Of a DNA stretch of 64,000 nt, positions 15,106 to 24,096 are shown piece by piece; the first letter of the stretch is position 1, and every line of letters begins with the position of its first letter. Origin of the DNA: Pseudoselenomonas ruminantium (lineage in GTDB: Bacteria; Bacillota; Negativicutes; Selenomonadales; Selenomonadaceae); assembly GCF_900142515.1 (NCBI RefSeq), contig NZ_FRBC01000019.1, forward strand, positions 1-64,000, written 5' to 3'. Made by a program: the position numbers and the translations under genes. The notes below the pieces were generated by a model, which made no database searches, was not told the DNA's origin, and worked only from the letters and a program-made list of their open reading frames with translations.

Positions 15106-16178
15106 TGGAAAATGGTATTTCGCTGTATCCGGGACTGGACAATACGCTGGCGGAGAATCTGCAGCTGTTGGAGACGGCGGCTGCCTGTGGCATTCGCCGA
15201 GTGTTCACATCCCTGCATATTCCCGAAACCGACACGGATGTGCTGAAAAAAGAACTGGCCACCATCTTGCAGGCCGCCAGAGAACACGATATGGAGATCA
15301 TTTCCGATATTTCTCCGAGGACTTTGGATATGCTGGACATGCCGGAATTCAGTCTGGAGGCGTTCCAGAAGCTGGGGATTACTACCTTGCGGCTTGACTA
15401 TGGTTATGAAGCCGGGCAGATTGCGGAGCTCAGCCATAATACGCTGGGTATCCGCTTGCAGCTCAACGCCAGTACTATTACCGAGGAGATACTAACGGAT
15501 TTACAGGCGGCTGGGACGGATTTTTCCCATATCGATGCCCTGCATAATTTCTATCCCCGTCGGGGGACGGGGCTTAGCGAGTCGGCCCTGTGCAAGAAAA
15601 ATACCATGCTCAAGCAGGCAGGAATAAAAGTGGGCGCCTTCGTGCCCAGTCACGGCAAGCAGCGTGGCCCTCTCTTTGAAGGCCTGTCCACGTTGGAGGC
15701 TCATCGCCTGTGGCAGACGGATAGGGCGGCCCGGCATATGGCGGCCTTGGGGATGGATTCGGTATTCCTGAGTGACAGTCTGCCCTTGCCATCAGAATTG
15801 CAGGCTCTGGGTAAATTGCGTGCCGATGAGGTGGCCGTAGAGGCTGTCTTCCTGACCGAAGACGAAGGGCAGCGGGAACTTCTGCGGCACACCTTTACGG
15901 CCCGGGAAGACGAAGCCCGGGATGCCATCCGTGCGCAGGAGAGCCGTGGCCTGTTGAAGGGGACGGTGGTAGAACCGGAAAATAACAAGGAGCGCCGGCG
16001 GGGAGCCATCACCATCGATAACAAGGATTATCTGCGCTATATGGGCGAACTGCAGATCATCAAAAAATCCCAGCCCCCCGATACACGGGTGAATGTAGTG
16101 GGCCGGGTGTCCGAATGTGAACTGTTCATGCTGAAATACATCACGCCAGGACGCAAGTTCTCTTTTGTATGGGGATAA
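15105..16178 (+). CDS. mupG: 6-phospho-N-acetylmuramidase, MupG/DUF871 family
   Basis: This cytoplasmic hydrolase splits MurNAc-6-phosphate-GlcNAc, the product of PTS uptake of the cell-wall disaccharide, as described for S. aureus MupG. The 357-aa protein has a TIM-barrel part (GISLYPG at the start, IISDISPRTL, LRLDYGYE, NASTITEEIL, HNFYPRRGTGLS, VPSHGKQRGPLFEGLSTLE) and a C-terminal cyclophilin-like domain (from about residue 240). The start overlaps the murQ stop; AGGGGG is 8 bases upstream. Gene order murP-murQ-mupG supports the role. Confidence 0.88.
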   Translation: MENGISLYPGLDNTLAENLQLLETAAACGIRRVFTSLHIPETDTDVLKKELATILQAAREHDMEIISDISPRTLDMLDMPEFSLEAFQKLGITTLRLDYGYEAGQIAELSHNTLGIRLQLNASTITEEILTDLQAAGTDFSHIDALHNFYPRRGTGLSESALCKKNTMLKQAGIKVGAFVPSHGKQRGPLFEGLSTLEAHRLWQTDRAARHMAALGMDSVFLSDSLPLPSELQALGKLRADEVAVEAVFLTEDEGQRELLRHTFTAREDEARDAIRAQESRGLLKGTVVEPENNKERRRGAITIDNKDYLRYMGELQIIKKSQPPDTRVNVVGRVSECELFMLKYITPGRKFSFVWG

Positions 16179-16224
16179 AGCAGGATGAAAGGGTTTTCTG
16201 CAATCTGAGGAAGACAAAAGAAGG

Positions 16225-16281
16225 AAAAATCCACTTCTTTACGGAATTATTACTATATAAATCCGAAAGGAGTGGATTTTT
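16225..16281 (+). promoter_or_regulatory. Hairpin leader overlapping the RBS of the metallo-hydrolase gene
   Basis: An 11-bp perfect inverted repeat (AAAAATCCACT at 16225-16235, AGTGGATTTTT at 16271-16281) ends immediately before the ATG at 16282. The 3' arm overlaps the last two bases of the AAAGGAG site (16266-16272) and covers the spacer to the start codon. It could terminate the mup transcript (T-run included), gate translation of the next gene, or both. Confidence 0.6.
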
Positions 16282-17898
16282 ATGCGTTTGGAATTTTTAG
16301 GCGCAGCTCATACCGTGACGGGGTCCTGCTATCTGTTGGAAACGCAGGAACGGCAATTTTTGGTAGATTGCGGGATGTTCCAAGGTTCAAAGCGGATCCG
16401 TGAGTTGAATTATGAGAATTTCCCTTTTAATCCGGCGGGGATTGAGGCCGTGATTTTGACACATGCCCATGTAGATCATTGCGGACTGATTCCCAAATTA
16501 GTAAAAGATGGTTTTAAGGGGACGGTGTATGCTACACAGGCTACTTGTGATTTAGCACAGATCATGCTTCCGGATTCTGCATTCATCCAGCAATCTGATG
16601 CGGAGTCCTTCAATCGCAAAAACCAGCGGCGGGGCGAAGAACCGGTGGAGCCGATCTATTCCTTGGAAGATGCGGCTGAGGCATTGAAGCATTTTGTTTC
16701 TGTACCCTATGAACAGGAATTCATGTTGGGGGATAATGTGAAAATAAAGTTCTTTGATGCGGGGCACATTATCGGTTCAGCCATTGTGGACTTGCAGATT
16801 ACAGAGGGAGATAAGACAACCAAACTGGTCTTTTCAGGGGATTTGGGCCAGCCCAAGCAGCCTATCATCAAAGATCCTGCCATAATCAATGGAGCAGATT
16901 TTTTGGTGGTAGAATCCACTTATGGTGACAGGCAGCATAAACTCTATGACAAAGAGACCAAATTGTTGGAGATTGTCAATGACACTATGGACAGGGGCGG
17001 CAATGTGATTATCCCCTCCTTTGCAGTGGGTCGTACGCAAACCTTGTTGTATTATTTTCATAATCTTTGGAAACAAGGGCGGCTGGATGGTGATATTCCC
17101 ATCATCCTGGATAGTCCCCTGGCTATCAATGCCACGCGCATTTTTATGAAGAATTTCCAGGACTTCGATGAAGAAGCGCTTCAGATGTTTGGTGATAATG
17201 GCGAAAGATTGACGGAATTCCCGCAGCTCAGGATCTGCAAGACGCCTGAGGAATCGAGAGCACTCAATAGTTCAGAAGGCTCGGCAATCATCATCTCCGC
17301 ATCTGGCATGGCTGATGCAGGCCGTATCCTGCATCATCTGAAACACAACCTCTGGCGGCCGGAATCTACCATCTTGTTTGTAGGCTATCAGGCTGAAGGC
17401 AGCTTAGGACGCAGGTTGGTAGAAGGAATCAAGAGGGTCAGGGTTATGGGCGAGGAAGTGGCTGTAAAAGCCCAGATCCAGGTACTGAATGGTTTTTCGG
17501 CCCATGCGGATACCAATCAGCTGATGGAATGGATCGATAATTTCCAAAAGCCTAAACCAGCGAAGATTTTTATTGTCCATGGCGAAGCACAGGGACAGGA
17601 ATTCTTGAAGAGCCGTATCCAGAAGGAGTATCAGGGAGAGGCTTATATTCCATTTCGGGGAGATGCAGTAGTGATCCATGGCCGGGCTTGTGAATTGCAG
17701 CCGTCCAATATTCCGGAAGTATCTGTGGAAGTGGAAATGGAGGAACAGCTTGCCATCTTTGATGCAGAGTATCGCAACCTACGTCATAAGGTCCTGCAAC
17801 TGGCCGTTCGTCAGCCCAAGACAATGGAACCGCTGTTGAAGGCCATCACGAAAGGATTCAATTATCTCAAGAAACTTTTTGCACCATTCAATATATGA
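16282..17898 (+). CDS. MBL-fold beta-CASP RNA-metabolising hydrolase
   Basis: The 538-aa protein is a zinc-dependent nuclease-like enzyme of the CPSF73/Ysh1 group. Metallo-beta-lactamase motifs are intact: HAHVDHCGLIPKL (motif 2), a histidine in DAGHIIGSAIVDL (motif 3) and Asp in FSGDLGQPKQPI (motif 4). The beta-CASP insert and RNA-specificity region follow (VIIPSFAVGRTQTLLYYF, IIISASGMADAGRILHHL, NGFSAHADTNQLMEWI, IFIVHGEAQGQEFL). Residues 470-538 are an extra C-terminal tail of unknown role. It is distinct from RNase J, and its substrate cannot be deduced. Confidence 0.85.
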   Translation: MRLEFLGAAHTVTGSCYLLETQERQFLVDCGMFQGSKRIRELNYENFPFNPAGIEAVILTHAHVDHCGLIPKLVKDGFKGTVYATQATCDLAQIMLPDSAFIQQSDAESFNRKNQRRGEEPVEPIYSLEDAAEALKHFVSVPYEQEFMLGDNVKIKFFDAGHIIGSAIVDLQITEGDKTTKLVFSGDLGQPKQPIIKDPAIINGADFLVVESTYGDRQHKLYDKETKLLEIVNDTMDRGGNVIIPSFAVGRTQTLLYYFHNLWKQGRLDGDIPIILDSPLAINATRIFMKNFQDFDEEALQMFGDNGERLTEFPQLRICKTPEESRALNSSEGSAIIISASGMADAGRILHHLKHNLWRPESTILFVGYQAEGSLGRRLVEGIKRVRVMGEEVAVKAQIQVLNGFSAHADTNQLMEWIDNFQKPKPAKIFIVHGEAQGQEFLKSRIQKEYQGEAYIPFRGDAVVIHGRACELQPSNIPEVSVEVEMEEQLAIFDAEYRNLRHKVLQLAVRQPKTMEPLLKAITKGFNYLKKLFAPFNI

Positions 17899-17909
17899 AC
17901 GGCACATGA

Positions 17910-17959
17910 AAGCCCTATTTGTGCGATATCTTGTATAGGATATCGCACAAATAGGGCTT
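17910..17959. repeat. Perfect 21-bp inverted repeat abutting the pfl promoter
   Basis: Arms 17910-17930 and 17939-17959 are exact reverse complements around the loop TTGTATAG. Neither side has a T-run, so it is an atypical intrinsic terminator. The right arm ends one base before the -35 box of pflB. Within the arms, TTGTGCGATATC/GATATCGCACAA resembles a large operator. It could be a regulator site, a cruciform or a 3'-end stabilising hairpin for the upstream mRNA. Confidence 0.8.
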
Positions 17960-17960
17960 A

Positions 17961-17989
17961 TTGACAGAGAAGAGGGGGATGCGTATAAT
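17961..17989 (+). promoter_or_regulatory. Consensus promoter of pflB
   Basis: TTGACA (17961-17966) and TATAAT (17984-17989) have a 17-bp spacer: a full consensus match, expected to be very strong. The 35 bases to the ATG include AGGAGG. Confidence 0.92.
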
Positions 17990-18023
17990 TAGTAGCAGGT
18001 AATAAAACAGGAGGATTTTTTAA

Positions 18024-20255
18024 ATGAACGAGATTTGGCAGGGATTCCGTCCCGGAAAGTGGCAGACAAAGATTGATGTGCGTGATTTCATCCAGAAGAA
18101 CTACACGCCTTACGAAGGGGGAGCAGACTTCCTCGCCGCTGCTACGGACAACACTGCAGAAGTTTGGGAAACATGCAAGCAGCTGCTGGCTGAGGAACGC
18201 AAAAAGGGCGGCGTGCTGGATGTAGATACCGAGACGGTTTCCACCACCATTTCCCATGCACCGGGTTATATCGATAAGGAACATGAGACTATCGTTGGTT
18301 TGCAGCTGGATGCACCTTTGAAACGCGGTCTGATTGTCAACGGCGGCCTGCGCATGGCACAGCAGGCCGCAGCTGCCTATGGTTATAAGGTCAGTGATGA
18401 GATTACGGAAATCTATTCGAAACATGTGAAGACGCATAATGAAGCGGTATTTGAGCTCTATACGCCGGAGATGCGCAAGGCGCGTCATTTGGGCCTGCTC
18501 ACTGGCCTGCCTGATGCTTATGGCCGCGGCCGTATCATCGGCGACTATCGCCGGGTAGCGCTCTATGGTGTAGACCGCTTGCTGGAGCAGAAGAAGCTGG
18601 ACAAGGAAGAGATGTTCAGCGGTGCTATGGATGCGGAGAAGATGCGTGCCCGCAGCGAGCTTGCCCAGCAGATCAAGGCGCTTAATGACCTCAAGAACAT
18701 GGCTGCCAGCTATGGTTTTGATATCAGCGTACCGGCGAAGAATGCAAAAGAAGCCGTGCAGTGGGTGTATTTCGGCTATCTGGCTTCGGTCAAGGAGCAG
18801 AATGGTGCAGCTATGTCCATCGGCCGCGTGTCCACGTTCCTGGATATCTATATGGAGCGTGATTTGGCAAATGGTGTCATTACAGAGGCTGAAGCGCAGG
18901 AACTTATGGATCAGCTGGTCATCAAGCTGCGTATGGTGCGCATGCTGCGTACACCGGAATACAATGAGCTCTTTGCTGGTGATCCCATCTGGGTTACGGA
19001 ATCCGTGGGCGGCATGGGGGAAGATGGCCGTACATTGGTCACGAAGAACTCCTTCCGTATCCTGCATACGCTGGAAAACCTCGGTCCCTCTCCGGAACCG
19101 AACCTCACGGTGCTCTGGTCCAAGCGCCTGCCAGCTGGCTTCAAGAAATATGCGGCAGAGATTTCCATCAAGACCAGCGCTATCCAGTATGAGAATGATG
19201 AAGTGATGCGTCCGGCTTATGGCGATGACTACGGCATCACCTGTTGCGTATCCGCCATGAAGCTGGGCAAGATGATGCAGTTCTTCGGTGCCCGTGCCAA
19301 CTTGGCAAAATCCCTGCTGCTGGCCATCAACGGCGGTAAGGATGAGAAGAGCAATGAACAGCTGGCTCCGGAAATCCCTCTGCCGACGGGCGAGGTGCTG
19401 GATTATGCAGAAGTCCGTCATAAGTATTCGCAGGTGTTGGCATGGCTGGCCAAGCTCTATGTGAATACCATGAATGTGATTCATTATTCCCATGACCTGC
19501 ATGCTTATGAAGCTGGCCAGATGGCCCTCCATGACAGCAAGATCGAACGTCTGATGGCCTTTGGCGTGGCCGGCTTGTCCTGTGCTGTAGATTCCCTGTC
19601 GGCTATCAAGTATGCCAAGGTAACGCCCATCCGCAATGAATTTGGCGTAGCTACGGATTTCCAAGTGGAAGGTGACTTCCCGAAATTCGGCAATAACGAT
19701 CCCCGCGTAGATGAGCTGGCTCATGAGCTGACGCATGAGTTCATCACAGAACTCAGAAAACATAAGGCATATCGCGGTGCGGAACACACCCTGTCCATCC
19801 TGACCATCACGTCTAATGTCATGTATGGCAAGAAGACCGGTACTACGCCGGATGGCCGCAAGCTCGGTGAGCCGCTGGCTCCGGGGGCGAACCCCATGCA
19901 CGGCCGGGATAAGAGCGGGGCGCTGGCTGCGATGAAGTCCATTGCCCATCTGGATTATGCTGACTGCCGGGATGGTATCTCCTATACGTTCTCCATGATT
20001 CCCTCGGCTCTGGGCAAGACAGAGGAAATCCGCGTACAGAACCTTACGGCGATGTTGGATGGTTACAGCGGCTATGAAGCCCATCATATCAATATCAATG
20101 TGCTGGACAGAGCGGTATTGGAAGATGCTATGGAGCATCCGGAGAATTATCCGCAGCTGACCATCCGCGTGTCCGGTTATGCCGTGAACTTCATCAAGCT
20201 GGACCGTCCGCACCAGCTGGAAGTGATTCAGCGTACCTTCTACGAAGCAATGTAA
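18024..20255 (+). CDS. pflB: Formate C-acetyltransferase (pyruvate formate-lyase)
   Basis: PFL turns pyruvate and CoA into acetyl-CoA and formate without redox change, the main anaerobic route of pyruvate. The 743-aa protein has the family N-terminus ([28 protein letters not shown]). It also has the adjacent catalytic cysteines in [14 protein letters not shown] and the glycyl-radical motif near the end ([18 protein letters not shown]; Gly of SGYA). It has its own very strong promoter, and the activating enzyme follows one base after the stop. The formate made here can feed the formate dehydrogenase encoded at 37-42.6 kb. Confidence 0.97.
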   Translation: MNEIWQGFRPGKWQTKIDVRDFIQKNYTPYEGGADFLAAATDNTAEVWETCKQLLAEERKKGGVLDVDTETVSTTISHAPGYIDKEHETIVGLQLDAPLKRGLIVNGGLRMAQQAAAAYGYKVSDEITEIYSKHVKTHNEAVFELYTPEMRKARHLGLLTGLPDAYGRGRIIGDYRRVALYGVDRLLEQKKLDKEEMFSGAMDAEKMRARSELAQQIKALNDLKNMAASYGFDISVPAKNAKEAVQWVYFGYLASVKEQNGAAMSIGRVSTFLDIYMERDLANGVITEAEAQELMDQLVIKLRMVRMLRTPEYNELFAGDPIWVTESVGGMGEDGRTLVTKNSFRILHTLENLGPSPEPNLTVLWSKRLPAGFKKYAAEISIKTSAIQYENDEVMRPAYGDDYGITCCVSAMKLGKMMQFFGARANLAKSLLLAINGGKDEKSNEQLAPEIPLPTGEVLDYAEVRHKYSQVLAWLAKLYVNTMNVIHYSHDLHAYEAGQMALHDSKIERLMAFGVAGLSCAVDSLSAIKYAKVTPIRNEFGVATDFQVEGDFPKFGNNDPRVDELAHELTHEFITELRKHKAYRGAEHTLSILTITSNVMYGKKTGTTPDGRKLGEPLAPGANPMHGRDKSGALAAMKSIAHLDYADCRDGISYTFSMIPSALGKTEEIRVQNLTAMLDGYSGYEAHHININVLDRAVLEDAMEHPENYPQLTIRVSGYAVNFIKLDRPHQLEVIQRTFYEAM

Positions 20256-20256
20256 G

Positions 20257-20991
20257 ATGGTAAAGGGATTTTATCATTCTAAACTGAGCTTTGGCACGGT
20301 GGATGGCCCGGGAATCCGTTATGTGCTGTTTCTGGCCGGCTGTCAGATGGGCTGCGCATTTTGTCATAATCCTGACACCTGGGCGAAAGGACAGCAGTTG
20401 ATTACGGCGGAGGAAGTATTGCAGGATGTGGAGGATTATCGCCAATTCTACGATTCTTCAGGGGGCGGTATCACCATTTCTGGTGGAGAGCCGCTTCTGC
20501 AGCCGGAGTTCGTGGCTGATCTGCTGGGCAGGGCCAAGGCCCGGGGGCTGCATACGGCCATTGATACCTGCGGTCTGGCCAGCAAAGAGGCCATCATGCA
20601 GGTGCTGCCGCACGTTGATCGGGTACTGTTTTCGCTGAAAGGCAGTACGGAGGGCAGCTATCAGGCTTTGACCAAGGCAGGATTGCAGGATATCCTGGGG
20701 AATCTGCGGCTGATTGCGGCCCGCAAGCCGGTGACTTTACGCTATGTGCTGATTCCTGGCTATACAGATGGCAAGGATAGTCTGTCCGCTCTGATTGGTA
20801 TCGTGCGTGCTTTGCCGCAGACTGTGGAATTGGAAGTCTTGCCCTATCATACCATGGGCATTGCCAAGTGGGATGAACTCGGCTGGGATTATACGTTGCA
20901 AGATGTACCTGAACCAGCTAAGGGTGAGGTGGATGCTTTCCGTCAGTCCCTGCGTCAGGCTGGGATAAGGCTGGCCGCTACAGAAAACTGA
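20257..20991 (+). CDS. pflA: Pyruvate formate-lyase activating enzyme
   Basis: This radical-SAM enzyme installs the glycyl radical on PFL. The 244-aa protein begins with HSKLSFGTVDGPGIRYVLFLAGC. It has the cluster motif CQMGCAFCHNPDTW (C-x3-C-x2-C), the GGE-type motif ISGGEPLLQPEF, and YHTMGIAKWDELG near the C-terminus, typical of PflA. It starts one base after the pflB stop with no separate promoter, so the two are an operon. Confidence 0.96.
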   Translation: MVKGFYHSKLSFGTVDGPGIRYVLFLAGCQMGCAFCHNPDTWAKGQQLITAEEVLQDVEDYRQFYDSSGGGITISGGEPLLQPEFVADLLGRAKARGLHTAIDTCGLASKEAIMQVLPHVDRVLFSLKGSTEGSYQALTKAGLQDILGNLRLIAARKPVTLRYVLIPGYTDGKDSLSALIGIVRALPQTVELEVLPYHTMGIAKWDELGWDYTLQDVPEPAKGEVDAFRQSLRQAGIRLAATEN

Positions 20992-21001
20992 GGAAATGAA
21001 G

Positions 21002-21035
21002 CGAAGCTGTCTCATTATGGGGCAGCTTTGTTTTA
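21002..21035 (+). terminator. Terminator after pflBA
   Basis: AAGCTGTC / GGCAGCTT (with a wobble) is followed by TGTTTTATTT. Confidence 0.75.
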
Positions 21036-21036
21036 T

Positions 21037-21065
21037 TTGCGGTGACAGAGGCAGACGTCTATAAT
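21037..21065 (+). promoter_or_regulatory. Promoter of recG
   Basis: TTGCGG (21037-21042) and TATAAT (21060-21065), 17-bp spacer. It predicts transcription from about 21072, which excludes the GTG at 21042 as the recG start. Confidence 0.7.
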
Positions 21066-21107
21066 AGTAAGGGAATACTATGTGAAAAGAATTTTGGATG
21101 TGATTAT

Positions 21108-23174
21108 TTGCAACTGACGGATTCGATACAATATGTGAAGGGCGTGGGCCCGAAAAAAACAGCGGAGCTCAAGCGACTGGGATTACATACGGTGTACGAT
21201 TTGCTGACGTATTTTCCCCGTACGTATGAAGATCAGAGTGTGCTGACGAAAATAGCGGATCTGCAAGCCGGAGAAACCGCTACCGTAGGGGGAACAATCA
21301 CGAATGTTTCCGAACGGCAGGGCGGGCGCAGGGGAATGACAATATTGACAGCCTTGATTGGTGACGGCACTGGGATCCTGCAGGTTACGTGGTTCAACCA
21401 GAAATATCTGAAAAACAAGCTGAAAGTGGGCAGAAAGGTATTTGCGACCGGCAAAGCTGCCTATGCCTATGGCGGGCGGGGGCAGTTTGCCATGAGCCAG
21501 CTGCATAGCTTTGAGATCCTGGATGAAGAAGCAGAACCAGCCAGCCGGACGGGAATCGTGCCGGTTTACCCGGCGACGGAGAAGCTCAATCAGAAATTCT
21601 TCCGCAAGGTCATTGTCGGATTGTTCGAAGAGGAGCTGGCTATCCATGATCTGATTCCCCAGCGGGTGATGAGAGCTTATGGATTGCTGACGCGGCAACA
21701 GGCGCTGCAGGATATGCATTTTCCCGCAGATTTCACGGCATTGCAGGCGGCCCGGAAGCACTTGGCCTTTGAAGAACTCTATCTGATCCAATGCGGTCTG
21801 TTGCTGCTCAAACGACAGGCGCGGGAAAACAGCAAGGGCATCCGGCATCTGCTTAGCAGTGAGCTGGTTGCCAAGGTCAGGGGCGCCTTGCCGTTTCGGC
21901 TGACGGATGACCAGGCGCGTACCTGGCAGGAAATCCAGCGGGATATGGAAAGTCCGTTGCCTATGCGGCGGCTGGTGCAGGGCGATGTAGGCTCGGGTAA
22001 GACGGTCATTGCTATGCTGGCACTGGTCAAAACGGTAGAAAACGGCTATCAGGGTGCATTGATGGCTCCGACGGAAATCCTGGCCAGCCAGCATTATGAA
22101 GGTTTCCTCCGCCAACTGGAACCGTTGGGGATTCGCATCGGCTTTCTTTCGGGGAGACTCACGAAAAAGAAGCGAGAGGAAATGTATGCGCGGATTGTGG
22201 CGCAGGAGGTTGATATCGTAATCGGGACCCATGCATTGATACAGGAGGGCGTGTCATTTGCCAAACTCGGCCTTGTGGTGACCGACGAGCAGCATCGTTT
22301 CGGCATTGCCCAGCGGGCGGAGCTGGAGAAGAAGGGACATTTACTGCCGGATGTATTGGTCATGACAGCGACGCCGATTCCGCGTACGATGACCCTGACT
22401 GTTTATGGCGATCTGGATGTATCCCTGATCCAGCAACTGCCGCCGGGACGCCAGCCCATCCGCACTTTTGTCAGGAAGCCGGACCGGCGGGAACTCATAT
22501 ACGATTATGTTCATCAGCAACTCGCGGCCGGACGGCAGGCCTATGTGGTCTGTCCCCTGATTGAGATGAATGAGGAAAGTGATTTACCCTCAGCGGAGGA
22601 AGTTTATGATGAACTGCGCTACGGAATCTTCCGGGATATGCCCTGCGGTCTTGTCCATGGCAAGATGAAGGCGGCAGACAAGGAACAGGTGATGCAGGAC
22701 TTCTACGAGGACAAGATAAAACTTTTGGTATCCACTACGGTAATCGAAGTGGGTGTCAACGTCCCTAATGCCAGCATCATGGTAGTGGAGCATGCGGAAC
22801 GTTTTGGTCTGGCACAGCTGCATCAGCTGCGGGGACGCATTGGCCGCGGGCAGTATAAGTCCTATTGCATCCTCGTATCGGAGATGAAGACGGAAAACGC
22901 CCGGGAACGGCTCAAGATCATGGCAGAAACCAGTGATGGGTTCAAGCTGGCCGAAGAAGATTTAAGACTGCGGGGCCCGGGGCAGTTCTTTGGCTCCATG
23001 CAGCATGGCCTGCCTGATTTGAAGGTGGCGGATGTGCTGGGGGATATGGATATCCTTCTGAAAGCCCGGCAGGCAGCGCAGGAAACCGTGGCGAGCCGCG
23101 AGGAACGGCAGGACATCCTGCCCATCCTGGCACTGCAGTATAAAGAGCAGTTTGAAAATATCACGGACATTTGA
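21108..23174 (+). CDS. recG: ATP-dependent DNA helicase RecG
   Basis: RecG remodels stalled forks and branch-migrates Holliday junctions. The protein has an N-terminal wedge/OB domain (LTDSIQYVKGVGPKKTAELKRLG, then GGRRGMTILTALIGDGTGILQVTWFNQ) and SF2 helicase motifs: Walker A GDVGSGKTVIAM, motif Ia APTEILASQH, Walker B TDEQHRFG and motif III TATPIPRTM. QLRGRIGRG and the C-terminal AEEDLRLRGPGQFFG motif complete it. The TTG at 21108 is chosen because the frame upstream lies before the predicted transcription start and RecG proteins begin near there, giving 688 aa. The RBS is weak (GGATG), so the start is moderately certain. Confidence 0.92.
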   Translation: MQLTDSIQYVKGVGPKKTAELKRLGLHTVYDLLTYFPRTYEDQSVLTKIADLQAGETATVGGTITNVSERQGGRRGMTILTALIGDGTGILQVTWFNQKYLKNKLKVGRKVFATGKAAYAYGGRGQFAMSQLHSFEILDEEAEPASRTGIVPVYPATEKLNQKFFRKVIVGLFEEELAIHDLIPQRVMRAYGLLTRQQALQDMHFPADFTALQAARKHLAFEELYLIQCGLLLLKRQARENSKGIRHLLSSELVAKVRGALPFRLTDDQARTWQEIQRDMESPLPMRRLVQGDVGSGKTVIAMLALVKTVENGYQGALMAPTEILASQHYEGFLRQLEPLGIRIGFLSGRLTKKKREEMYARIVAQEVDIVIGTHALIQEGVSFAKLGLVVTDEQHRFGIAQRAELEKKGHLLPDVLVMTATPIPRTMTLTVYGDLDVSLIQQLPPGRQPIRTFVRKPDRRELIYDYVHQQLAAGRQAYVVCPLIEMNEESDLPSAEEVYDELRYGIFRDMPCGLVHGKMKAADKEQVMQDFYEDKIKLLVSTTVIEVGVNVPNASIMVVEHAERFGLAQLHQLRGRIGRGQYKSYCILVSEMKTENARERLKIMAETSDGFKLAEEDLRLRGPGQFFGSMQHGLPDLKVADVLGDMDILLKARQAAQETVASREERQDILPILALQYKEQFENITDI

Positions 23175-23195
23175 TGTATTTTTGTCAAGAACATC

Positions 23196-23225
23196 TTGAC
23201 ATAACACGTAGACATAGTATACAAT
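23196..23225 (+). promoter_or_regulatory. Promoter of dapB-asd
   Basis: Consensus TTGACA (23196-23201) with TATACA (23218-23223, 16-bp spacer) or TACAAT (23220-23225, 18-bp spacer). Confidence 0.75.
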
Positions 23226-23260
23226 ATTTTCAGCTTAAACATGCATAGGAGGCGTGTATC

Positions 23261-24055
23261 TTGGTAACAGTATTGGTGAATGGTGCCTGTGGCCGTATGG
23301 GGCAGGCTGTATTGAAAGCTGTGCAGGAGGCAGAGGATTTGCAGCTGGTTGGCGCTGTGGATATTCACGGTGGGGCTGACTGTGGCGAATTGGTCGGTTT
23401 GCCGAAAAGCAATGTGACGGTGGAAACGGATCTCACCGCAGCGTTGGAACGGCTCAAGCCGGAAGTCATGATTGACTTCACTCGCCCGGATGTGGTTTTT
23501 GGCAATGTGATGACAGCACTCAAGGCAAAGGTCAGTCCGGTGGTAGGCACGACAGGGCTTAGCGAAGAACAGAAGGCAGAAATCCGCAATCTGGCAGAGG
23601 AAAACGGCACGCCGGCTTTCATTGCGCCGAATTTTGCCATCGGTGCGGTCCTGATGATGGTTATGGCCAAACAGGCAGCCAAATACATGCCTGAGGTGGA
23701 GATCATTGAACTCCATCATGACAATAAACTGGATGCTCCCTCAGGCACGGCTGTGCAGACGGCAGCGATGATTGCTGAGGTGCGGGCGGCACATAAGCAG
23801 GGTCATCCGGAGGAAAAGGAAAAGATCGCAGGTGCCCGTGGCGCAGACTTCGAGGGCATGCATATCCATAGCGTACGCCTGCCGGGCTATGTGGCACATC
23901 AGGAAGTCATCTTCGGCGGTCTGGGGCAGACACTTACGATCCGTCATGATTCCCTGAACCGGGAATCCTTCATGCCCGGTGTTGTGCTCGCAGCACAGAA
24001 GGTTCGCAATCTCAAGGGCTTGACTGTCGGTTTGGATAAACTCCTGGAGTTTTAA
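23261..24055 (+). CDS. dapB: 4-hydroxy-tetrahydrodipicolinate reductase
   Basis: DapB reduces the DapA product to tetrahydrodipicolinate with NAD(P)H, on the path to diaminopimelate for peptidoglycan and to lysine. The 264-aa protein has the N-terminal Rossmann motif NGACGRMGQAV, the catalytic block ELHHDNKLDAPSGTA (Lys and following PSGT contact the substrate) and the C-terminal FMPGVVLAAQKV. It starts with TTG, preceded by AGGAGGCG. asd follows after 41 bases, so the order is the reverse of the pathway. Confidence 0.96.
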   Translation: MVTVLVNGACGRMGQAVLKAVQEAEDLQLVGAVDIHGGADCGELVGLPKSNVTVETDLTAALERLKPEVMIDFTRPDVVFGNVMTALKAKVSPVVGTTGLSEEQKAEIRNLAEENGTPAFIAPNFAIGAVLMMVMAKQAAKYMPEVEIIELHHDNKLDAPSGTAVQTAAMIAEVRAAHKQGHPEEKEKIAGARGADFEGMHIHSVRLPGYVAHQEVIFGGLGQTLTIRHDSLNRESFMPGVVLAAQKVRNLKGLTVGLDKLLEF

Positions 24056-24096
24056 ATAACACAAAAAAGGCATAAGCAGCGAAAGGATGAAGGCTA

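Noticed and set aside
17958-20213. Very long open frame on the minus strand opposite pflB
   Set aside because: It is an exact shadow of pflB, whose protein has all PFL motifs; the antisense translation has no recognisable domain and no RBS.
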